Assembly (NCBI GenBank): GCA_021325025.1
Contig: JAJPHZ010000038.1
Coordinates: 96,150-160,149 of the forward strand
Length of the DNA stretch: 64,000 bases
Reading direction: 5' to 3'
DNA from: Pseudomonadota bacterium
GTDB lineage: Bacteria; Desulfobacterota; Binatia; Binatales; Binataceae
In this document: positions 29,733 to 38,793 of the stretch, one piece after another
How the letters are laid out: every line of letters starts with the position of its first letter
Numbering within the stretch: the stretch's first letter is position 1
Program-made: the position numbers and the translations under genes
The notes under the pieces: generated by a model
The model's input: only the letters and a program-made list of their open reading frames with translations
Database searches by the model: none
What the model was told of the DNA's origin: nothing

Positions 29733-32411
29733 TTGGAACTAAGCAAGACATTCGATCCTAAAATCGCCGAGCGCTGGTATGAGCGCTGGGTGGAGCTGGG
29801 CTACTTCACCGCCGACCCGGCGCGGCCGGGGCCGGTGTTTTCGATCGTCATCCCGCCGCCCAACGTCACCGGCCAGTTGCATCTGGGACACGCACTGAAC
29901 GTCACCTTGCAGGACGTGATCGTGCGGATGCGCCGGATGCAGGGCTACAACACGCTGTGGGTGCCGGGCACCGACCATGCCGGAATCGCCACCCAAAACG
30001 TCGTTGAGCGCGAGCTGAGCCGCGAGGGCACCAACCGCCATCAGCTCGGCCGCGAGGCCTTTGAGCGCCGCGTCTGGCAATGGCGTGAAACGTACGGCGG
30101 CCGCATTCTGCATCAGTTGCGCCGCCTGGGTGCCTCCTGCGACTGGACCCGCGAGCGTTTCACCCTGGATGAGGGGCTGTCGCGCGCGGTGATCGAAGTC
30201 TTCGTCCGGCTCCATCGCCAGGGCCTGATCTACCGCGAACGGACGCTGATCAACTGGTGCCCGCGATGCGAAACCGCGCTGTCGGACCTCGAAGTCTCAC
30301 ACAAGGAGGTGGACGGCGAACTGTACTACATCCGCTACCCACTGGAAGACGGCTCGGGCGCCATCACCGTCGCCACCACGCGGCCGGAGACGATGCTCGG
30401 CGACACCGCAGTGGCAGTCAATCCGGCCGACGCGCGCTACAAGGAGCTGGCCGGCAAGAGCCTGCGCCTGCCATTGGTCGGGCGGGTGATTCCGATCATT
30501 ACCGATCCCTCGGTGGACAGCGCCTTCGGCACCGGCGCAGTCAAGATCACACCGGCGCACGACTTCAACGACTTCGCCATCGGCAAGGCACACGGGCTGG
30601 AGGAAATCGCCACGATGGACGGCCGCGGGCGGATGACCGCGGCGGCGGGCAGCTACGCGGGGCTGGATCGCAACGAATGCCGCAACGCGGTGCTGCACGA
30701 CCTGGAGGTGCAGGAGCTGCTGGAAAAGACCGAGCCGCATCGCCATGCGCTGGCGGTCTGCTCGCGATGCGACACGGTGCTGGAGCCGATGCTCTCCACG
30801 CAGTGGTTCGTGCGCATCAAGCCGCTGGCGGACAAGGCGATCGCCGCGGTGCGCGACGGCCGCACCACGTTCCATCCGAAGTTTTGGGAGAACACCTACT
30901 TCAACTGGATGGAGAACGTGCACGACTGGTGTATCTCGCGCCAGCTCTGGTGGGGCCATCGCATCCCGGCCTACCATTGCGGCGAATGCGGCAACACGAT
31001 GGTGGCGGCGCACCGGCCGGCCGCCTGCGACCGCTGCGAATCGGTCCATCTGCGCCAGGAAGAGGACGTGCTCGACACCTGGTTCAGCTCGGGCCTGTGG
31101 CCGTTCTCGACCCTGGGATGGCCCGACGATACCGCCGACCTTCGCACCTACTACCCGACTTCGCTGTTGGTGACCGGCTTCGACATCATCTTCTTCTGGG
31201 TGGCGCGGATGATGATGCTAGGCCTGGAGTTTACCGGCCAGGTGCCGTTTCGCGACGTGTACATCACGCCGCTGGTGCGCGATCAGTTCGGCAAGAAGAT
31301 GACCAAGTCGCGCGGCAACGTGGTCGATCCGCTGGAAATCATGGAGAGCTACGGCACCGATGCGGTGCGCTTTACGCTGGCGCAACTGGCCGTGCAGGGA
31401 CGCGACCTGATTCTGAGCAACGACCGGCTGGCGGCCGCGCGCGCGTTCGCCAACAAGATCTGGAACGCGGCCCGTTTTGTGATGCTGAACCTCGAGGGCG
31501 CGCCGCAGCCGACCGCGCCGGTGCCGATAAACCAACTGGGGCTGGCCGAGCGATGGATCCTCAGCCGGCTGCGCAACGCCATCCGCGAGATCGGCGCTGC
31601 GATCGACGCCTACGAATTCAACGTCGCCGCCGCGCGCTTGTACCATTTCATCTGGCACGAGTTCTGCGATTGGTACATCGAGCTGTCCAAGGAGCCGCTG
31701 CGCCGCGGCGGCCGCGATCAGCATGCCGCGCGCTTCGTGCTGGTGCATTGCTTCGACCAACTGCTGCGCCTGCTCCATCCCTTCATGCCCTTCATCTCTG
31801 AAGAGCTGTGGCAGGCGCTGCGTCCGTACATCGACGAGCCGGGACTCAGCCCGCATCTGGCGGTGGCGCGCTTTCCGAAAGCTGCCGACGCGGATCCGCT
31901 CAGTGAAGCGGAGCGCATCGCGATGGCGCACTGCCTGGAAGCCACCGAGGCGATCAACAGCCTGCGCGCGCTGGTCGGCGTTCATCCCGGCCAGCGGGTG
32001 CCGGCGCTGCTCAAGCCGATGATCGCCCCCGACCAGCGCGACGAATTCGTGCGCGGGTTCGAGACCTGGAAGGCATACGCGTCGGTGATGGCCAAGGCCG
32101 ATATCGCGCTGACCTTTGATGAAGCGGCTGCGTCACGCCAGGGAAAGGTGCCATCGACGATCACCTGGGGCGAGGTCCTGATCGAGCCGCCGGCCGCCTT
32201 TGATGTCGAGAAGACACGCGCTTCGCTGCGCAAGAAGCTAAACGAGCTGCGCGGCCATCTGGACAAGCATCAGGCGCGCCTGGGCAATGCCGAGTTCCTG
32301 CAAAAGGCGTCCGCCGACACGCGCGCCGAGATGGAGGAACGCACCCTTGAACTGACCAGCCAGGTCGGCCTGCTGGAAAAGCAGCTAAGCCAACTTGGCG
32401 GAGCGGCTTAG
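29733..32411 (+). CDS. valS: valyl-tRNA synthetase
   Basis: Class I aminoacyl-tRNA synthetase, 892 aa. The HIGH motif is HLGH at residues 50-53 and KMSKS is KMTKS at 522-526. The editing (CP1) domain lies between them, and the anticodon-binding domain and C-terminal coiled-coil arm (last 65 residues) are complete. The start is TTG; the following ELSKTFDPKIAERWYERW matches the family N-terminus, so no nearby ATG is better. It opens a long plus-strand run (nadC six bases later) that may be one operon up to the LpxC fusion. Confidence 0.95.
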   Translation: MELSKTFDPKIAERWYERWVELGYFTADPARPGPVFSIVIPPPNVTGQLHLGHALNVTLQDVIVRMRRMQGYNTLWVPGTDHAGIATQNVVERELSREGTNRHQLGREAFERRVWQWRETYGGRILHQLRRLGASCDWTRERFTLDEGLSRAVIEVFVRLHRQGLIYRERTLINWCPRCETALSDLEVSHKEVDGELYYIRYPLEDGSGAITVATTRPETMLGDTAVAVNPADARYKELAGKSLRLPLVGRVIPIITDPSVDSAFGTGAVKITPAHDFNDFAIGKAHGLEEIATMDGRGRMTAAAGSYAGLDRNECRNAVLHDLEVQELLEKTEPHRHALAVCSRCDTVLEPMLSTQWFVRIKPLADKAIAAVRDGRTTFHPKFWENTYFNWMENVHDWCISRQLWWGHRIPAYHCGECGNTMVAAHRPAACDRCESVHLRQEEDVLDTWFSSGLWPFSTLGWPDDTADLRTYYPTSLLVTGFDIIFFWVARMMMLGLEFTGQVPFRDVYITPLVRDQFGKKMTKSRGNVVDPLEIMESYGTDAVRFTLAQLAVQGRDLILSNDRLAAARAFANKIWNAARFVMLNLEGAPQPTAPVPINQLGLAERWILSRLRNAIREIGAAIDAYEFNVAAARLYHFIWHEFCDWYIELSKEPLRRGGRDQHAARFVLVHCFDQLLRLLHPFMPFISEELWQALRPYIDEPGLSPHLAVARFPKAADADPLSEAERIAMAHCLEATEAINSLRALVGVHPGQRVPALLKPMIAPDQRDEFVRGFETWKAYASVMAKADIALTFDEAAASRQGKVPSTITWGEVLIEPPAAFDVEKTRASLRKKLNELRGHLDKHQARLGNAEFLQKASADTRAEMEERTLELTSQVGLLEKQLSQLGGAA

Positions 32412-32417
32412 GCGCCG

Positions 32418-33266
32418 ATGGAACTCATTCATCAACCCGGCCTCGCAGAGCTCATCGAGCGCGCGCTGGCCGAGGACGTGGGGTTGGGCGACGTTACGAC
32501 CTCGGCCACCGTCAGGCCCGACGCGCGCGGGCGGGCGCGGATCATCGTCAAGGAAGATGAGATGGTCTTTTGCGGCGGAGCGCTGATTGCGCCGATCCTT
32601 GAGCGATGCGGTGCGCAGGCCCGCATCGCCAAGTTGGCCCCGGAAGGTTCGACGCTGCACCGCGGCGAGGTCGCCGCGGAGATGGAGGGATTGCTTTCCG
32701 GACTTCTGATCGGCGAGCGGACCGCGCTCAACTTTGTGCAATTGATGTCGGCAATTGCCACCAAGACCGCGCAGTTCGTGCGCGCCGTGGCCGGCACGCG
32801 GGCGCGAATCGTCGATACCCGCAAAACCCATCCGGGATTGCGCGCGGTGGAGAAATACGCGGTGCGCGTGGGCGGCGGCTTTAACCATCGCTACGGCCTG
32901 GACAGCGGCGTGCTCATCAAGGACAACCATATCGCGGCCGCCGGTTCGGTCGAGCTCGCGATAAGGTTGGCGCGGCAAGCCGTTCCGCATACCCTGAAAA
33001 TTGAGGTCGAGTGCGAGAACCTGGCGCAGCTTGAGCAGGCAATCGCGGCCGGCGCCGACATCGTGCTGCTCGACAACATGACGCTGGAGGATATCGGCCG
33101 CGCCTGCCAAATCGCCGCCGGGCGCGTGCAACTGGAAGTCTCAGGCAACGTCACACTGGCCACCGTCGGTGCCATCGCGCGCACCGGCGTGGACCTGATT
33201 TCGGTGGGCGAACTGACGCATTCGGTGCGCGCTGCCGATTTGAGTATGCGCATCGAAGCGTTTTGA
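32418..33266 (+). CDS. nadC: nicotinate-nucleotide pyrophosphorylase (quinolinate PRTase)
   Basis: A 282-aa enzyme of NAD synthesis that converts quinolinate and PRPP to nicotinate mononucleotide. The N-terminal sandwich domain is followed by the barrel, with TRKTHPGLRAVEKYAVRVGGG and the substrate motif DSGVLIKDNH, then VEVECENLAQ and LDNMTLEDI. It begins six bases after valS and ends ten bases before birA. No nadA/nadB lie in the window. Confidence 0.95.
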   Translation: MELIHQPGLAELIERALAEDVGLGDVTTSATVRPDARGRARIIVKEDEMVFCGGALIAPILERCGAQARIAKLAPEGSTLHRGEVAAEMEGLLSGLLIGERTALNFVQLMSAIATKTAQFVRAVAGTRARIVDTRKTHPGLRAVEKYAVRVGGGFNHRYGLDSGVLIKDNHIAAAGSVELAIRLARQAVPHTLKIEVECENLAQLEQAIAAGADIVLLDNMTLEDIGRACQIAAGRVQLEVSGNVTLATVGAIARTGVDLISVGELTHSVRAADLSMRIEAF

Positions 33267-33276
33267 GCGGGGGACC

Positions 33277-34065
33277 ATGATCGACAATCCATACCGTGCA
33301 ATCGAACACAGCGGACCGGGGACGATTGGCTGGCGGATCCATCATTACGCCGAAGTCGGCTCGACCCAGGATGTCGCCGAACAGCTCGCCCTGGACGGCG
33401 CGGCGCACGGCACCGTGGTGATCGCCGAGTCGCAGACCGCGGGCCACGGACGCCTGGGACGCGAATGGTTTTCGCCGCCCGGCGTCAACCTGCACGCCAC
33501 CGTCATCCTGCGCCCGACGATGGCTCCTGCCGACGTCCCGGTGCTGACGCTGGTGGCGGGCGTGGCGATGGCGGAGGCGGTGGAAACCGTCGCGCCCGGG
33601 CTGCCGGGGCTCAAATGGCCCAACGACCTGTGGCTGCGCGGCAAGAAGGCCGGCGGGATGATCGCGCAACTGCTGAGCAGCGCGCCGACTTGCGTTCTGC
33701 TGGGAGTCGGCATCAACCTCAACCTGACCGCGCGGCAGATGCCCGAGGAGCTGCGCGAGATCGCAACCTCGGTGCTGATCGAAACCGGCCGGGAGTGCGA
33801 CCGCGTCAAGTTCGCGGCGACGCTGTTTGCGCGCCTCGACGAGCGCGTCCGCCAGGTCCAGCAATCAGGCTTCGCGCCAATCGCGCCCATCTGGGAGCGC
33901 TACTCGGTGCTCAAGGACAAACGCATCACGGTCTTTGACGGTCAAAGCCGGCATAGCGGAAGGGTCCAAGGAATCGACCACGACGGCGCCCTGCTGCTGG
34001 TTGAGGATGGCGCCGTCCAGCGCATCCTGGCCGGCGATGTTACCGTGGAGAAGATCGAGCGCTAA
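33277..34065 (+). CDS. birA: biotin--[acetyl-CoA-carboxylase] ligase
   Basis: A 262-aa biotin protein ligase. The biotinyl-AMP motif is GHGRLGREW (about 58-66), with LKWPNDLWLRGKKAGGM following, and a C-terminal SH3-like domain with HSGRVQGIDHDGALL. It lacks the N-terminal helix-turn-helix of E. coli BirA, so it is the monofunctional ligase type and not a repressor. It follows nadC by ten bases. Confidence 0.93.
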   Translation: MIDNPYRAIEHSGPGTIGWRIHHYAEVGSTQDVAEQLALDGAAHGTVVIAESQTAGHGRLGREWFSPPGVNLHATVILRPTMAPADVPVLTLVAGVAMAEAVETVAPGLPGLKWPNDLWLRGKKAGGMIAQLLSSAPTCVLLGVGINLNLTARQMPEELREIATSVLIETGRECDRVKFAATLFARLDERVRQVQQSGFAPIAPIWERYSVLKDKRITVFDGQSRHSGRVQGIDHDGALLLVEDGAVQRILAGDVTVEKIER

Positions 34066-34168
34066 CGCCGTAAGCTCGCACCAGCGCTCATCGTTTGCCC
34101 GCCAGCCTCTGGCGCAGCGGCTTGGGGTGTAGTATCGACCTCATTACACTGAATCTGAGGTGACATTT

Positions 34169-36265
34169 ATGGCTGTGGCGGATATCGCCCGTTTGAGAAG
34201 CGTAGCGATCGTCGGACAAGGCGGCACCGGCAAGACCCAGCTTGCCGAGGCGATACTGTTTACGGCCGGGGCCATCACCCGCCTGGGACGTCCCGACGAC
34301 GGTACGGCGGTGATGGACTTCGAGCCCGAAGAGATTTCCCGGCATGAATCGATCAGCTCGGCGTTCCATCATCTGGACTGGAAGCGCAATACCGTGATCC
34401 TCGCCGACACTCCCGGCTATGCCGCCTTTCTGCCCGATACATTCAACACGCTGCGCGCGGTGGACGGCCTGGTGCTGGTGGTCAGCCCCGGCGCCGACAT
34501 GAAGGTCGAGACCGAAAAAATCTGGGAGGCGGCTCAAGCCGCCAATTTGCCGGCGCTTGCCTTTGTATCGCGCCTGGACCGCGAAAACACCAAGCTCGAC
34601 AATGCGCTGGCCGACCTGGCCGCGCTGGGGGCCAAGCCCGCCCCGCTCACCTTGCCCATCGGCACCGACAACGCCCTGGCCGGCGTCATCGACCTGCTCA
34701 ACATGAAGGCTATCCGCTACTCCGATACCAGCGGCAAAGCCAAGGAGGAGGAACTTAGCGCTGACCTGCTGGCCGCGGCCGAGGAAGCGCGCACCAGGCT
34801 GTGCGAGGCGGTGGCCGAATCCGACGACGAACTGCTGGAGAAGTACCTCGAGGAGGGCAAGCTGGAAAACGACCAATTGCGTACCGCGCTGCGCAAGGCG
34901 GTGTTGGAACGCAAGGTTACTCCCGTGCTGTGCGGCTCGGGGGCCAGAAATATCGGCGCCGGTCCGCTGCTGGACGCGATTCTGGAGTTGCTGCCCTCGC
35001 CCGCCGACACCGGCGCCCGCAAGGGACACAACCCCGCCAGCGGCGAGGAAGTCGAGCGCAGCCCCGATCCGGCGGCGCCCTTCTCCGCGCTCGTGTTCAA
35101 GACGGTGGTCGACCCGTTTGCCGGCAAGCTGTCGATTTTCCGCGTCGTATCGGGCAAGGCGCTTAGCGACACCGCCGTGCTCAACGCGACCCGCTCGGCC
35201 AGAGAGCGTTTTGGCCAATTGCTGCGCCTAGAGGGCAAGAAGCAGGCGCCGCTGGACGCCGCGCTGCCGGGCGAGATCGCCGCAGTGGCCAAGCTCAAGG
35301 ACACCATGACCGGCGACACCCTGTGCGACGAGAAGGCGCCCATCATCCTGCCCCCGCTGCCCAGGTCCAACCCGGTCATCTCCTTCGCGATCCGGCCCAA
35401 GAGCAAGGGCGACGAGGAAAAGGCCAGCCAAGCGCTGGCGCGCATGATCGAGGAAGATCCCTCCCTGGAGATGCATCGCGACCCGCAGACCCATGAGATC
35501 ATCCTATCGGGCACCGGCCAGTTGCATATCGAGGTTGCGGTCGAGCGGCTCAAGCGCAAATATAATGTAGAAGTTGAGCTTCAGGCGCCCAAGGTACCCT
35601 ACAAGGAGACCATCAAGGGCAAAGCCGAAGCACAGGGCAAATACAAGCGTCAGTCCGGCGGGCGCGGTCAATACGGCGATTGCTGGCTGCGCGTCGAGCC
35701 GCTGCCGCGCGGTGGCGGCTTCGAGTTCGTCGACGCAGTGGTGGGCGGCGCGGTCCCGCGCCAGTTCATCCCCTCGGTGGAAAAAGGCGTGCGCAACACC
35801 CTGCCGGAAGGCTTTCTGGCCGGCTATCCGCTGGTAGACCTTAAAGTAACGCTTTACGACGGCTCCTCTCATCCGGTGGATTCCTCCGATATGTCCTTCC
35901 AAATCGCGGCCTCGATGGGGCTTAAGGCGGCGGTGGAAAAGGCTCGGCCGATCCTGCTCGAACCGATTATGGCGGTGGAAGTATCCTGCCCCGATGAATG
36001 CATGGGCGACGTGATCGGCGACCTCAACGCGCGGCGCGGCAAGGTGCTAGGCGTGGACCGCAAGGGCAACGGCCAGTTGATCAAGGCGCTGGTGCCGATG
36101 GCGGAGATCCTGAAGTACGCACCCGACCTGCGTTCGATTACTTCGGGCCGCGGCTCATTCGAGGCGCAGTTCTCGCACTACGAGGAAGCGCCGGCGCCCA
36201 TCGCTGAAAAGGTCATCAAGGAAGCCAAAGAAGCCAAGGAGGCGGCCAAAGGGGCACACGCCTGA
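34169..36265 (+). CDS. elongation factor G-like GTPase (EF-G paralogue)
   Basis: A 698-aa translational GTPase with the five-domain EF-G layout. The start is ATG 34169, with GAGGTGA five bases before it. The P-loop GQGGTGKT is intact. In the G3 motif the usual DTPGH is DTPGY, losing the catalytic His, and the G4 motif NKxD is SRLD. Switch I lacks the usual RGITI. Domains III-V are well preserved (DSSDMSFQIAASMGL, PIMAVEVSCPDECMGDVIGDLNARRG). It resembles the EF-G-like group that accompanies a canonical FusA, not FusA itself. A role in a special ribosome state is inference. Confidence 0.88.
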   Translation: MAVADIARLRSVAIVGQGGTGKTQLAEAILFTAGAITRLGRPDDGTAVMDFEPEEISRHESISSAFHHLDWKRNTVILADTPGYAAFLPDTFNTLRAVDGLVLVVSPGADMKVETEKIWEAAQAANLPALAFVSRLDRENTKLDNALADLAALGAKPAPLTLPIGTDNALAGVIDLLNMKAIRYSDTSGKAKEEELSADLLAAAEEARTRLCEAVAESDDELLEKYLEEGKLENDQLRTALRKAVLERKVTPVLCGSGARNIGAGPLLDAILELLPSPADTGARKGHNPASGEEVERSPDPAAPFSALVFKTVVDPFAGKLSIFRVVSGKALSDTAVLNATRSARERFGQLLRLEGKKQAPLDAALPGEIAAVAKLKDTMTGDTLCDEKAPIILPPLPRSNPVISFAIRPKSKGDEEKASQALARMIEEDPSLEMHRDPQTHEIILSGTGQLHIEVAVERLKRKYNVEVELQAPKVPYKETIKGKAEAQGKYKRQSGGRGQYGDCWLRVEPLPRGGGFEFVDAVVGGAVPRQFIPSVEKGVRNTLPEGFLAGYPLVDLKVTLYDGSSHPVDSSDMSFQIAASMGLKAAVEKARPILLEPIMAVEVSCPDECMGDVIGDLNARRGKVLGVDRKGNGQLIKALVPMAEILKYAPDLRSITSGRGSFEAQFSHYEEAPAPIAEKVIKEAKEAKEAAKGAHA

Positions 36266-36278
36266 GCCCGAATTGCCG

Positions 36279-36494
36279 ATGCTTGCGCCGCTAGGCAAAT
36301 GGCTGGTCGCGATGGGCCTGGTGCTGGTGGTGGCGGGGCTCGTGCTGTGGGGGCTGGGCAGCCTGGGATGGTTCGGCCGCCTGCCTGGAGATATCTACAT
36401 CCGGCGCGGCAACGTCACGTTCTATTTTCCGCTGGCGACCTGTATCCTGCTCAGTGTTATCATCTCTTTGCTCCTGATGCTGTTCAGGCGCTAA
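36279..36494 (+). CDS. DUF2905 family membrane protein
   Basis: A 71-aa protein with two transmembrane helices (about 5-26 and 46-66) flanking the family signature LGRLPGDI-like stretch (WFGRLPGDIYIRRGNVTFYFPL). DUF2905 proteins are widespread and uncharacterised. An in-frame TTG two codons earlier is possible. It lies 13 bases after the EF-G-like gene and 34 bases before the kinase. Confidence 0.85.
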   Translation: MLAPLGKWLVAMGLVLVVAGLVLWGLGSLGWFGRLPGDIYIRRGNVTFYFPLATCILLSVIISLLLMLFRR

Positions 36495-36528
36495 GCCGGC
36501 TGCCTAAAGCCGCCGGCCGGGAAGGCAG

Positions 36529-38739
36529 ATGGCGGACGACGCGCAATTTCAACGGCTGTTGGAACATAAGCGCCGGCGCCGCGAATTGATTGCGGTCGCG
36601 GTGGCCGGCCTGCTGCTGGGCCTGTTTGCCCTCGCCCAGGTCACCCTGCCGCCCCTGACCAAGCATACCTCGCTGCTCTCCAACCTGGCTGTCATCCTGC
36701 TCTTCGACCTGAGCTTCCTGCTGCTGGGATTGCTGCTGTTTCTGGTCGGCCGCAATATCGCCAAGGTCTTCTTTGAGCGCCGGCGCGGCCTGATTGGCTC
36801 CAAATTGCAGGCCCGCCTGGTGATCGGTTTCATCGCGGTGGCACTGCTGCCCAGCGGATTTTTGCTCTACGTGTCGGAGTCCTTCCTGCGCGCGGATATC
36901 GATAGCTGGTTCAACCCCGAATACAAAAAGGTGCTCGACGATTCGCTGGATATCGCCAAGAGCTACTACCTGGATTCGGCCAACGACGCGCTGCATTTCG
37001 CGCGCGTGCTGGCTGAAAACATCGCCTCGCGCAATCTGATGGTGCCCGAGCGGCGCGCCGAGTTGCAGAAGTTCGTCGAGCACAAGCAGCAGGAGTACCG
37101 GCTGGGGACCATCGAGGTGTTCTCGCCCGACCGCAAACTGCTGGTGCTGGCGCTCAGTCCGCAAATCCCCACCGGAATCGGGGTGTCGCCCCATTCGCTG
37201 CAGCTGATTGCGACGCTGGCCGGGCACGCTACCAGCCGCACCGACTCCTTTGGCCGCTCCGACGTGATTCGCGGCACCGCGCCGATTTTCCTTTCGCCTG
37301 AATCCGACAAGGTGCTGGGCGCGGTGGTGGTGGATTACTTCGTGCCGCGCAGTCTGGCCAAACGCGCCGCCAAGGTGTCGGAAAGCTTCGAAGACTATGT
37401 GCAGTTGCGCGCCCTTAAGCAGCCCATCATGCGCAACTACCTGCTCGCTCTGCTGATGATCGGGTTGGTGGTCGTGCTGCTGGCGAGCTGGTTTGGGATT
37501 TTCCTGGCCCGCGGCATCACAGGTCCCATCAAGCTGCTGGCCGAAGGCACCCATGCGGTGGCGGCAGGCGACCTGACCCACGAGATTCCCGCCGTGCGCG
37601 ACGACGAGATCGGCCAGTTGGTCGCCTCCTTCAACCAGATGACCGCCGATCTGCGCGCCTCCAGCGCCGAACTGGAGCGCCGCCGCCGCTACACCGAAAC
37701 GCTGCTGCGCAACGTGTCGGCGGGCGTGGTGGCACTGGACCGCGCCGGCCGCATCACCACGATCAATCCTTGCGCCGAGCGGCTGCTGGCGATCAGCGGA
37801 CCTGAAGCAGTGGGGCGCCATTATGCGATCGCCTTTCCGGCCCCATTGGTGGCCGAGATGACCCGGCTGTTCGACGGCGGGCTGCCCGCCGAAGGAGCCA
37901 CCCGCTCGGTCACCCTGAATGAACGCAGCGCCAATGAGCTGATGGTCACGGCCAGCCCGCTGGGCGAAGATGGCGGCAACGAGTTGGGCAGCGTCTTATT
38001 CTTCGAGGATGTCAGTCAGATCGCCAAAATCGAGCGGATGGAAGCATGGCGCGAAGTGGCGCGCCGCATCGCGCATGAAATCAAAAACCCGCTCACGCCG
38101 ATTCAACTGTCGGCCGAGCGCATCCGCCGCCAAACAGTGCCCGGCTCAGGGCTGATCGACGAATGCACCCGCACCATCATCAGCGAGGTCGAGGACCTTA
38201 AGCACCTGGTGGACGAGTTTTCGATGTTCGCCCGGATGCCGCACCTCAACCCCGTGCCGGGCGACCTCAACGGTCTGGCCGAGGAGACGGTGGCGAACTT
38301 CCGTGCCGCCAATCGCGAGATTGAATTTGTCACCGACCTTAACCCGGCGCTGCCGACCATCGCGATCGACCGCGAGGCGCTCAAGCGGGCGTTGGTCAAT
38401 TTGCTGGAAAACGCCGTGGCGGCGATTGCCGGCGAGCAGCGCAATGGTGCGGGAGCGCCGCGTATCGAGGTCCGCACCGCCTTGGACCGCGCCAGCGGAA
38501 TCGTAACGCTGGAGGTCTCGGACAACGGTCCGGGCATCGACCCGGCGTTGAAATCGCGAATTTTCGAGCCCTATTTCTCCACCAAGCAACACGGCACGGG
38601 GCTGGGGTTGGCCATCGTCTCGACCATTGTCTCCGACCATCACGGCTTTGTCCGGGTGCGTGACAATGAGCCCCGTGGAAGTAGATTCATCCTTGAGTTT
38701 CCGGTAAAAGATCAGCAGTTTGCGCGCGTGTTAAACTGA
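36529..38739 (+). CDS. NtrY-like sensor histidine kinase
   Basis: A 736-aa membrane kinase. Two N-terminal helices (about 20-42, 48-72), a third (about 100-122), a periplasmic region, and a fourth helix (about 305-328) lead into HAMP. A PAS domain follows (about 390-490), then the HisKA with phospho-acceptor His516 (RRIAHEIKNPLTP), the N-box NLLENAVAA, G1 DNGPGID and G2 GTGLGLAIV. This is the NtrY architecture. The usual partner NtrX is replaced by a receiver-LpxC fusion 54 bases downstream, so the kinase probably signals to that protein. Confidence 0.92.
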   Translation: MADDAQFQRLLEHKRRRRELIAVAVAGLLLGLFALAQVTLPPLTKHTSLLSNLAVILLFDLSFLLLGLLLFLVGRNIAKVFFERRRGLIGSKLQARLVIGFIAVALLPSGFLLYVSESFLRADIDSWFNPEYKKVLDDSLDIAKSYYLDSANDALHFARVLAENIASRNLMVPERRAELQKFVEHKQQEYRLGTIEVFSPDRKLLVLALSPQIPTGIGVSPHSLQLIATLAGHATSRTDSFGRSDVIRGTAPIFLSPESDKVLGAVVVDYFVPRSLAKRAAKVSESFEDYVQLRALKQPIMRNYLLALLMIGLVVVLLASWFGIFLARGITGPIKLLAEGTHAVAAGDLTHEIPAVRDDEIGQLVASFNQMTADLRASSAELERRRRYTETLLRNVSAGVVALDRAGRITTINPCAERLLAISGPEAVGRHYAIAFPAPLVAEMTRLFDGGLPAEGATRSVTLNERSANELMVTASPLGEDGGNELGSVLFFEDVSQIAKIERMEAWREVARRIAHEIKNPLTPIQLSAERIRRQTVPGSGLIDECTRTIISEVEDLKHLVDEFSMFARMPHLNPVPGDLNGLAEETVANFRAANREIEFVTDLNPALPTIAIDREALKRALVNLLENAVAAIAGEQRNGAGAPRIEVRTALDRASGIVTLEVSDNGPGIDPALKSRIFEPYFSTKQHGTGLGLAIVSTIVSDHHGFVRVRDNEPRGSRFILEFPVKDQQFARVLN

Positions 38740-38793
38740 AGGGCCGCTTGGGGTTTGCCGGCGTCTTCAGACCACACACTGAGGGCTGAGAAC

